From assembly GCF_000961095.1 (NCBI RefSeq), contig NZ_CP011058.1:3127501-3191500 (forward strand): a stretch of 64,000 nucleotides of DNA. Reading direction: 5' to 3'. This DNA comes from Paenibacillus beijingensis (GTDB lineage: Bacteria > Bacillota > Bacilli > Paenibacillales > Paenibacillaceae). The notes beneath the pieces were generated by a model. It worked only from the letters and a program-made list of their open reading frames with translations. It ran no database searches and was not told the DNA's origin. Positions within the stretch are counted from its first letter, which is position 1; every line of letters begins with the position of its first letter. Below are positions 57,281 through 64,000 of the stretch, in pieces. The translations under genes were made by a program, and so were the position numbers.

Positions 57281-60200
57281 ATGTCTGAAACCATTACTGT
57301 ACCGCTGCCGAAAATGTTCGGTCCGCTGGGCAATTTGCCGCTTTTGGACAAAGAGACCCCCATGCAATCCATCGCAAAAATCGCGGATGAGCTCGGCCCC
57401 ATCTTCCGGTTGGAATTGCCCGGCAGAAGCGACCTCTGGATCTGGGGACATGAGCTGGTTAAGGATGCCTGCGACGAATCCCGCTTCGACAAGTACTTGC
57501 CGGTTCCCCTGCAGAAGCTCCGCCCCATTGGAGGAGACGGCCTTTTCACGAGCTGGACCGATGAGCCGAACTGGAAAAAGGCGCACAATATTTTGCTGCC
57601 CAGCTTCAGCCAGAGAGCGATGCAGGGGTATCACGCGATGATGGCGGATATCGCCCTGCAGCTGATTCAAAAGTGGTCGCGCCTGAACCCGGATGAAAGC
57701 ATCGATGTGCCGGAGGATATGACGCGTCTTACGCTCGACACGATCGGATTGTGCGGTTTCGGCTACCGGTTCAACAGCTATTACCGCGATAATCCGCATC
57801 CTTTTATCGTCAACATGGTCCGCGCCCTTACAGAAGGGATGGAGCAAAGCCAGCGGCTCAGCCTGCAGGACAAGCTGATGGTCATGACGAAACGCCAGTT
57901 CAAGCTTGACATTCAGTCGATGTTTTCGCTTGTGGACAAAATTATTGCCGAGCGCAAAGAAAGCGGCAGCCAGGACGCCCAGGATTTGCTCTCGCGGATG
58001 CTCCGCAGCAAAGATCCCGAGACGGGGGAGACGTTAAGCGAAGAAAATATCAGGTACCAGATCATTACCTTCCTCATTGCCGGACATGAAACGACCAGCG
58101 GTCTCCTCTCCTTCTCTCTCTACTTCCTGCTCAAAAACCCCGACAAACTGAGAAAAGCTTACGAAGAAGTCGATCGCGTTCTTACCGAACCGGTCCCGAC
58201 TTATAACCAGGTTCGCTCATTAAAGTACATTCGCATGATCCTCGACGAATCTTTGCGCCTGTGGCCGACGGCCCCGATCTTCTCGCTTTATGCGAAAGAA
58301 GATACGATGCTGGGCGGTGTCTATTCGATGAAAAAGGGAGAAGGCGTCAATGTGCTGCTGCCCAAACTGCACCGCGATACTGCCGTTTGGGGAGACGACG
58401 CCGAAGCTTTCCGGCCGGAACGGTTCGAGAATCCAAGCCTGATCCCCCAGCATGCCTATAAACCGTTCGGCAACGGCATGAGAGCATGTATCGGGATGCA
58501 GTTTTCGCTTCATGAAGCGACGATGGTGCTTGGCATGATTCTCAGACAGTTCGAAATTATCGACCACACGAACTACCAGCTCAAAGTGAAGGAAACGTTG
58601 ACGCTCAAACCCCAAGGGTTAACGATGCGTGTCCGTCCTCGCGCAGGCCAGCCGATTGCGGCCGTCGCTCTCAAAGAGGAGGCTCCGGACAAGAAGATGA
58701 CCCAGCCGGTGGCGGCCTCCTCTGCCGTTCAGTCTCACAATACCCCGCTGCTGGTGCTCTACGGTTCCAATCTCGGCACGGCGGAAGGGATCGCGCGGGA
58801 GCTGGCCGATGCCGCCCGTTACCAAGGCTTCAGGACCGAAGTTGCGCCGCTTGATGAGCGCATCGGGAAGCTCCCCACAGAGGGCGCGGTGCTTATTGTC
58901 GCCGCTTCCTATAACGGCAAACCGGCGGATAACGCGCGCGGCTTCGTCCAGTGGCTCGAGCAGGCGGAGCCGGATGCGGTCAAAGGGGTTCGATACGCCG
59001 TTTTTGGTTGCGGAGACCGCAACTGGGCCGTCAGCTACCAGCAGGTACCGCGCTTGATCGACCGGCAGCTTGACGCCAAAGGAGCGTCGCGCCTTACCGG
59101 GATCGGCGAAGGCGATGCAAGCGACGATTTCGAGAAGCAGCTTGACGATTGGCGGAATCGTATGTGGCCGGATATGATGGGCGCTTTTGATTTAACGGTT
59201 AACGAAAATGCGAAGCAGGAACCCAGTACGCTCACCGTACGGTTAGTGAGCGGGCCTGTCGATACTCCGCTTGCAGAAAGCTATGACGCCTTTTTTGCAT
59301 CGGTCCTGGACAACAGGGAGCTTCAATCGGCGGAAAGCGGCCGCAGCACGCGCCACCTTGAGTTCGCGCTGCCTGAAGGAGCCGCCTATCAGGAAGGAGA
59401 TCACCTGGGCGTCTTCCCGCACAATCATCCGGACCTTGTGGAGCGCGTCCTGCGCCGCTACGAACTGAACGGCAGCGACTATTTCATCTTGAGCGCAAGC
59501 ACCAGCAGCGCCGCACATCTTCCTTTGGACCGCCCGGTCAATGTACGCGTGCTGCTCAGCCGCAGCGTGGAGCTGCAGGAGGCGGCAACCCGGGCGCAGC
59601 TGCGGGAGCTTGCGTCCTATACGGTCTGTCCGCCGCATAAGCGGGAGCTGGAGGCGCTTCTGCAAGAAGACGCCTATAAAACTAACGTGCTCGAGAAACG
59701 GCTTACGATGCTGGATTTGCTTGAGCAATATCCGGCCTGCGAAATGCCGTTCGAACGGTTTCTGGAGCTGCTCCCGCCATTAAAAGCCCGTTATTATTCC
59801 ATTTCAAGCTCTTCCCGTGTGCAGCCGGACCGCGCAAGCATTACCGTCGGCGTCGTAAGCGGCCCGGCCAGGAGCGGGCGCGGCGAATATCGCGGCGTCG
59901 CTTCGAATTACCTGGCCGGACGCCTGACCGGCGATTCGGTTGCCCTCTTTGTCCGCCGGCCGGAGTCGGGATTCCAGCTTCCGGACGATCCGATGACGCC
60001 TATTATTATGGTGGGGCCGGGCACTGGGATTGCCCCTTTCCGCGGTTTTCTGCAGGCCCGCCGCGCGCTCGTTCAGGAAGGACGGGAAGTGGGGGAGGCG
60101 CATCTGTACTTCGGATGCCGCAATCCGCACCACGATTATTTGTACCAGGAAGAGCTCGCAAGCTTCGAGCGGGAAGGTCTGGTCACCCTTCATACGGCGT

Positions 60201-60460
60201 TCTCGCGCGTTGAAGGAAAAGAAAAGCGCTATGTCCAGCATCTCATCCGGCAGGATGCCGGTCATTTGATCCGCCTTCTGGATCAGGGCGGCCGCTTGTA
60301 TATTTGCGGCGACGGAAGCCGGATGGCGCCGGACGTCGAGGCGGCGCTTCGGTCCGCGTACGGCAGCGTTCATGGCGGAAGCGAACGGGATGCGCAGTTA
60401 TGGCTGGACCAAATCCGCGACGAGGGCAGATACGCCAAGGACGTCTGGGCAGGAGTTTAA
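57281..60460 (+). CDS. Self-sufficient cytochrome P450 / NADPH-P450 reductase (CYP102-like)
   Basis: A 1059-residue fusion enzyme like P450 BM3, which hydroxylates medium- and long-chain fatty acids near the omega end. The P450 domain spans residues 1-460: I-helix oxygen-activation motif AGHETTSG (near 267), ESLRLWP (ExxR) and the heme loop FGNGMRACIGMQ with thiolate Cys near 402. An Ala/Pro/Lys linker leads to the FMN flavodoxin domain (LLVLYGSNLGTAEGIARELAD, ~490-640). The FAD/NADPH reductase domain (~660-1059) has RYYSISSSSR, MVGPGTGIAPFRGFLQAR and a C-terminal WAGV. AAGGAGG precedes the ATG. Lies behind the MarR gene. Confidence 0.97.
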   Translation: MSETITVPLPKMFGPLGNLPLLDKETPMQSIAKIADELGPIFRLELPGRSDLWIWGHELVKDACDESRFDKYLPVPLQKLRPIGGDGLFTSWTDEPNWKKAHNILLPSFSQRAMQGYHAMMADIALQLIQKWSRLNPDESIDVPEDMTRLTLDTIGLCGFGYRFNSYYRDNPHPFIVNMVRALTEGMEQSQRLSLQDKLMVMTKRQFKLDIQSMFSLVDKIIAERKESGSQDAQDLLSRMLRSKDPETGETLSEENIRYQIITFLIAGHETTSGLLSFSLYFLLKNPDKLRKAYEEVDRVLTEPVPTYNQVRSLKYIRMILDESLRLWPTAPIFSLYAKEDTMLGGVYSMKKGEGVNVLLPKLHRDTAVWGDDAEAFRPERFENPSLIPQHAYKPFGNGMRACIGMQFSLHEATMVLGMILRQFEIIDHTNYQLKVKETLTLKPQGLTMRVRPRAGQPIAAVALKEEAPDKKMTQPVAASSAVQSHNTPLLVLYGSNLGTAEGIARELADAARYQGFRTEVAPLDERIGKLPTEGAVLIVAASYNGKPADNARGFVQWLEQAEPDAVKGVRYAVFGCGDRNWAVSYQQVPRLIDRQLDAKGASRLTGIGEGDASDDFEKQLDDWRNRMWPDMMGAFDLTVNENAKQEPSTLTVRLVSGPVDTPLAESYDAFFASVLDNRELQSAESGRSTRHLEFALPEGAAYQEGDHLGVFPHNHPDLVERVLRRYELNGSDYFILSASTSSAAHLPLDRPVNVRVLLSRSVELQEAATRAQLRELASYTVCPPHKRELEALLQEDAYKTNVLEKRLTMLDLLEQYPACEMPFERFLELLPPLKARYYSISSSSRVQPDRASITVGVVSGPARSGRGEYRGVASNYLAGRLTGDSVALFVRRPESGFQLPDDPMTPIIMVGPGTGIAPFRGFLQARRALVQEGREVGEAHLYFGCRNPHHDYLYQEELASFEREGLVTLHTAFSRVEGKEKRYVQHLIRQDAGHLIRLLDQGGRLYICGDGSRMAPDVEAALRSAYGSVHGGSERDAQLWLDQIRDEGRYAKDVWAGV

Positions 60461-60525
60461 GGTTTAATCGTCGATTCGGGAATCTTCCAGTTTTCATCCA
60501 CTATTAAACGTTTGGGGCGAACCGA

Positions 60526-61518
60526 ATGTCAACTTTTAAAGAAGAGCACGATCTGATCGATATGCATCATCACTTTATTCCGGAAGAATATGTACGCGCG
60601 CTTGAAAGCAGGGGCATCACGGAAGGCGGAGGGGTTCCGCTGGCAAGGCTGGACTGGTCCCCGGACAAATCGCTGCAAATGATGGACGCGAATCAAATCG
60701 GAACGGCATTTGTTTCCTTGTCCGCACCGGGCGTTTATTTCGGAGATCAAGCCTTCGCGGACGAGCTCGCGCGGATGTGCAACGATTATGCCGCCGGCAT
60801 GATCCGCGATTATCCCGGCCGGTTCGGCGCTTTTGCCACTCTTCCCCTGCCGGGAACCGAGCAAGCGCTGCGGGAACTGGAATTTGCGCTGGATACGCTG
60901 CATATGGACGGTGTGGCGCTGCTGACCAACTATGGGGGAACCTATTTGGGAGATTCCATGTTCGAGGATCTGCTGGCGGAATTGAACCGCCGCAAAGCGG
61001 TCGTCTTCATTCATCCCGAGGTTTCGCCGACGTCGAAAGACATCCGCATTGATTTCCCGGGCTGGCTGCTCGAGTTTGTGTTTGATACTACGCGTGCCGT
61101 AACCAACCTGGCGCTGTCGGGAGCGCTCGACCGGTATCCGGATATACACTTTATTTTATCCCATATGGGTGGCACAGTCCCTTTTTTGGCGGAACGTCTC
61201 GCTCTTGGCTCCTGTTTCAAAAGCAAGGAAGTCAGCATTGAAGGCTTGAAGCGCGAAAGGGAGCATATCCGCGGGCTGCTCGCCGGATTTTATTACGATA
61301 CGGCCTTGAACGCATCCTCTTATGCTTTCGGTTCCTTATTGAAATTTGCCGATGCGGGGCATGTGTTATACGGTTCGGACTATATTTTTGCGCCTGAAAT
61401 GCTGGGAGCTGTTTATCAAGAAGATTTGGGCGATATGAAAGAGTTGTCGGAGCAGGATAAAAAAGGGATATTCTACGAAAATGCAAGCGGCCTTTTTCCC
61501 CGGTTAGCCACAAGCTAA
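60526..61518 (+). CDS. Amidohydrolase-family protein, ACMSD-like decarboxylase
   Basis: A 330-residue TIM-barrel metal enzyme of the amidohydrolase superfamily (amidohydro_2), in the branch of 2-amino-3-carboxymuconate semialdehyde decarboxylase and gamma-resorcylate decarboxylase. Metal ligands are seen in LIDMHHHFIPEEY (residues 10-22), VVFIHPEVSP, FILSHMGGTVPFL and YGSDYIFAPEM. Members carry out non-oxidative decarboxylation or hydrolysis of aromatic or muconate-type acids. It starts 66 bases after the P450 gene with GGGGCGAACCG, a weak ribosome site, and may be cotranscribed. No other aromatic-degradation genes are nearby, so the substrate is open. Confidence 0.85.
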   Translation: MSTFKEEHDLIDMHHHFIPEEYVRALESRGITEGGGVPLARLDWSPDKSLQMMDANQIGTAFVSLSAPGVYFGDQAFADELARMCNDYAAGMIRDYPGRFGAFATLPLPGTEQALRELEFALDTLHMDGVALLTNYGGTYLGDSMFEDLLAELNRRKAVVFIHPEVSPTSKDIRIDFPGWLLEFVFDTTRAVTNLALSGALDRYPDIHFILSHMGGTVPFLAERLALGSCFKSKEVSIEGLKREREHIRGLLAGFYYDTALNASSYAFGSLLKFADAGHVLYGSDYIFAPEMLGAVYQEDLGDMKELSEQDKKGIFYENASGLFPRLATS

Positions 61519-61620
61519 GATTCGGGCGGTGACGAATCACGCACCGTATCGATTTTGGCGCTGAACAGCTTGTATAGGTGAACAGCTCGTTTTTGATGGT
61601 AATATGAGTTGAAACTTGAC

Positions 61621-61667
61621 GGTCCAATTGCGGCAAACCTTGTCGTGGTTGGACCTTAGCTTTTTTT
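61621..61667 (+). terminator. Possible terminator after the amidohydrolase gene
   Basis: GGTCCAA (61621-61627) pairs with TTGGACC (61649-61655), and a seven-T run follows after five bases. The gap weakens the case. The 270-base interval holds no gene. Confidence 0.45.
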
Positions 61668-61794
61668 GCGATACTTGATTCTGCGCTTGTCTGCAGCGAC
61701 CTCGTTTCAATCTGGTAGGTCATACATAGCCAACATTATGCTATTCTTAATAAAAGGAACCGTATAATTTCAGCACATCGGAAAGGTGATTCAT

Positions 61795-62760
61795 ATGAAA
61801 AACATACTTTTGATCGCTACCGGGGGCACCATTGCTTCATTGCCGGGAGAAGAAGGGCTTGCTCCCGGAGCAACCGATGAGGATCTGCTCGGCCATTTGC
61901 CGGATCAAAAGGAGAGTGTCCAGGTTCATAGCGTGAACTTGATGAATGTGGACAGTACGAATATGCAGCCGGAATCATGGGTGGAGATTGCCCGGACCGT
62001 TTATAACCATTACGACCGGTACGATGGTTTTGTCGTTACCCATGGAACGGATACGTTAGCCTATACCTCGGCGGCGCTTTCTTTTATGCTGCAAAATCTC
62101 GCCAAGCCGGTTGTTATTACCGGTTCGATGATCCCGATAGGTTTTACAGAAACCGATGCGACGAGAAACTTGACCGATGCGGTCCGGTTTGCTTGTGAAA
62201 CTATTGGCGGGGTTTATGTCGTGTTTGACGGGAAGGTCATTCGCGGAACCCGGGCGGTAAAAGTAAAATCGACGAGCTGTGACGCCTTCAGGAGCATTAA
62301 CGCTCCCTATGTCGCCCGTTTGGAAGGATTGGACGTTCATTATTTCGAACATGTACCGGCAACGGAGAGCGGTCCGCTGACATTGGATACCGCTTTAAGC
62401 ACGGATGTGTTTGTACTGAAGCTTTTTCCGGGAATCGCGCCGGACATCTTTGATTATCTCAAACAGTCCTGCCGGGGGGTCATCATCGAAGGCTTTGGAA
62501 ACGGCGGCATACCGTGTGAAAAACGAAATCTGCTTCCAAAGATCGATGAGCTGATCGAGGCCGGCGTTGCCGTGGTCATCACCACGCAATGTTTGGAGGA
62601 AGGGATCGATTTGCAGCGGTACGAGGTAGGACGGAAGCTCTCCAAGAAACGGATAATTTCTTCCCATGATATGACTACGGAAGCGATTGTCGCCAAGCTG
62701 ATGTGGGCGCTGGGCAAGACCGGCAACCTGGATGACGTCAAGCAATTGATGGAGACTTGA
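61795..62760 (+). CDS. L-asparaginase (type I-like)
   Basis: A 321-residue asparaginase that hydrolyses L-asparagine to aspartate and ammonia. Both catalytic Thr motifs are present: LLIATGGTIASLPG at the N-terminus (first Thr) and VVTHGTDTLAYTSAAL near residue 80. TGSMIPIGFTETDATRNLTDA is also typical. No signal peptide, so cytoplasmic. ATG 61795 was chosen because GAAAGGTG precedes it at eight bases; the GTG at 61786 is part of that site. A LysR gene starts 28 bases after the stop and may regulate or accompany it. Confidence 0.94.
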   Translation: MKNILLIATGGTIASLPGEEGLAPGATDEDLLGHLPDQKESVQVHSVNLMNVDSTNMQPESWVEIARTVYNHYDRYDGFVVTHGTDTLAYTSAALSFMLQNLAKPVVITGSMIPIGFTETDATRNLTDAVRFACETIGGVYVVFDGKVIRGTRAVKVKSTSCDAFRSINAPYVARLEGLDVHYFEHVPATESGPLTLDTALSTDVFVLKLFPGIAPDIFDYLKQSCRGVIIEGFGNGGIPCEKRNLLPKIDELIEAGVAVVITTQCLEEGIDLQRYEVGRKLSKKRIISSHDMTTEAIVAKLMWALGKTGNLDDVKQLMET

Positions 62761-62788
62761 GAAGCAAAAAAGGAAGGGAGGGCTTAGG

Positions 62789-63676
62789 TTGGAGCTGACT
62801 TATTTGCAAACGTTTCGGGAAGTCATCAAGTGGGGAAGCTTTACGCGTGCGGCGGAACAATTGGGCTACGCTCAATCCAGCGTTACAACGCAGATTCAGA
62901 AATTAGAAGAGTCCTACGGTGCGGTTCTTTTCGAGCGGTTTGGCAGAAAAATGAAACTGACCCTGGCCGGAGAGGCGCTCGAGCGGTATGCGAACGAAAT
63001 CATCAGGCTGCATACGGAATCAAAGGAAGTCGTATCGAAGCAATCCAAGGGATCGCTTACGATCGGAACGATCGAAACGTTGGCTGCGTTCTTTCTTCCG
63101 CCCTTCCTGCAATCTTTTCGCAGAGACTACCCGGAGATGAACGTGATCTTCCAGCCGGCAAACGAACCGGCGATTCTCGAATCGGTCAAGGACGGATCTC
63201 TCGATATCGGCTTCATTCTTGATCAAACGACGGAAGACCCCGAGCTTCACTGCATCGTCCTGAGAGAAGAGCCGCTTGTCATTGTGGCTAACCCCGATCA
63301 CCGAATTCGTCATCTGAGCCGGGTGCAGGTGGAAGATCTTGAGGACGAATCGTTAATTGCAACGGAAGAAGGCTGCACCTACCGGGCCATGCTGCTGAAA
63401 GCGCTGAAAGCAGGCGGCGTGAACTATCATTTATCTTACGAGTTCGGAAATATGGAAGCGATCAAACAATGCGTCATCTATGGCTTGGGAATTGCTTTGC
63501 TGCCTCGCATTGTCGTTGCCGAGGAAATTAGCAAGGGGCAATTGGCTGCCGTTCCGTTCGTTCATCCGGAGTGCAAATTTTACACCCAACTCGTGTATTC
63601 GAAAAAGAAGTGGCTCTCGAAGGCTTTTGTTGATTTCAAGGAACTCATCTGCGGCTCAATTCATCAAAATAATTGA
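62789..63676 (+). CDS. LysR-family transcriptional regulator
   Basis: A 295-residue regulator. The winged helix-turn-helix (residues 1-60: LTYLQTFREVIKWGSFTRAAEQLGYAQSSVTTQIQKLEESYGAVLFERFGRKMKLT) is followed by the periplasmic-binding-protein-like effector domain (SLTIGTIETLAAFFLPPFLQSF onward). The start is TTG 62789 with GGAAGGGAGGG upstream. Sequence style is that of the CysL/YwfK or YofA-like group. It is close behind asparaginase on the same strand rather than divergent, so its target is uncertain. Confidence 0.92.
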   Translation: MELTYLQTFREVIKWGSFTRAAEQLGYAQSSVTTQIQKLEESYGAVLFERFGRKMKLTLAGEALERYANEIIRLHTESKEVVSKQSKGSLTIGTIETLAAFFLPPFLQSFRRDYPEMNVIFQPANEPAILESVKDGSLDIGFILDQTTEDPELHCIVLREEPLVIVANPDHRIRHLSRVQVEDLEDESLIATEEGCTYRAMLLKALKAGGVNYHLSYEFGNMEAIKQCVIYGLGIALLPRIVVAEEISKGQLAAVPFVHPECKFYTQLVYSKKKWLSKAFVDFKELICGSIHQNN

Positions 63677-63781
63677 AGTATGCGATCGAATTCTATAGAT
63701 AACTTCGATGAAGGAAGCTGTGTTACAGTTTTCTCAGGACAGCTGATAGCTGTTACATCATTCCTTCCGGAGGGATCTGAC

Positions 63782-64000
63782 ATGGAACAACAAAGCTATT
63801 TCTCGCTCGTACTGGAAACGCCAGCCGCATCGGCGGAGCATACGCACCGGCATTACATGAACAAGCTTGCTGTTGAAACGGATGTTGCGGACGTGAAACT
63901 CGACATGGAGCGCGGCGTCGATGATTTTCTGCTCATTGATGTGCGGTCTGAAAAGGATTATGCGGAATGCCATATTGCAGGCGCCGCCAGCTTGCCTTAT
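63782..64000 (+). CDS. Rhodanese-domain protein, 3' end outside window
   Basis: Seventy-three codons are visible from ATG 63782, which follows CCGGAGGGATCTG. The sequence LLIDVRSEKDYAECHIAGAASLPY is the N-terminal half of a rhodanese-like sulfurtransferase domain; the active-site Cys loop would lie beyond the window. No signal peptide. The 105-base gap to the LysR gene shows no obvious element beyond an AGCTGATAGCT palindrome. Confidence 0.85.
   Translation, partial: MEQQSYFSLVLETPAASAEHTHRHYMNKLAVETDVADVKLDMERGVDDFLLIDVRSEKDYAECHIAGAASLPY

Overview
The sequence looks like a chromosomal segment of a Paenibacillaceae bacterium (Paenibacillus/Cohnella-like, low-GC Gram-positive lineage with a fairly GC-rich genome). 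The basis is strong AGGAGG-type ribosome sites, frequent TTG/GTG starts, Firmicute gene content (cydABCD, ctaCDEF-ctaG-DUF420, a HemAT-like globin sensor, a CYP102-type P450) and an S-layer-homology surface protein. No rRNA, tRNA, CRISPR array or intact transposase was seen.

Layout. 1-1 kb: 3' end of a UvrC-like gene. 1.9-8.1 kb: cydABCD, the cytochrome bd oxidase with its exporter, behind a Rex/Fnr-type operator. 8.1-9.1 kb: a non-coding repeat field with a duplicated element, one copy of which carries 12-bp and 11-bp tandem repeats. 9.2-16.6 kb: housekeeping singletons (alpha/beta hydrolase, GNAT, VTT membrane protein, topoisomerase III, thioredoxin-like protein, esterase, globin sensor, NlpC/P60). 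16.9-19.9 kb: an ABC-2 exporter on the minus strand. 20.3-26.7 kb: a caa3-type cytochrome c oxidase locus, interrupted by about 1 kb of repeats that includes a duplicated, strongly foldable element. 26.9-33 kb: a lipoprotein, a GntR-controlled membrane protein/ATPase set and a NatAB-like transporter.

33.2-44.3 kb is an accessory, mostly AT-rich island. It encodes a nitronate-monooxygenase-like flavoprotein, a crotonase, a class III CoA-transferase, an acyl-CoA ligase, an acrylyl-CoA-reductase-like MDR enzyme, a TetR/BetI-like regulator, an ActP-like symporter with a frameshifted DUF485 partner, and a lipoprotein hydrolase. Three near-identical promoter regions and a fourth related one share a box upstream of -35, so the island looks like one regulon. 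Its enzyme classes parallel carnitine (cai) or acrylate (acu) CoA pathways. The substrate is unknown.

44.7-52.4 kb holds a roughly 2570-residue secreted protein with a predicted beta-propeller, Ig/FN3-like modules and three SLH domains. 52.5-56.2 kb contains gene remnants, CsoR, an ArsR with an almost leaderless promoter, an MDR oxidoreductase and a doubly broken flavohemoglobin gene. 56.6-60.5 kb: a MarR regulator behind tandem palindromes and a self-sufficient P450 fused to its reductase. 60.5-64 kb: an ACMSD-like amidohydrolase, asparaginase, a LysR regulator and the 5' end of a rhodanese-domain gene.

Functional themes are aerobic and low-oxygen respiration, redox, heme and metal sensing, and export, plus one horizontally acquired-looking CoA island. 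Starts were chosen from ribosome-site spacing. Family assignments come from motif recognition, without database searches.
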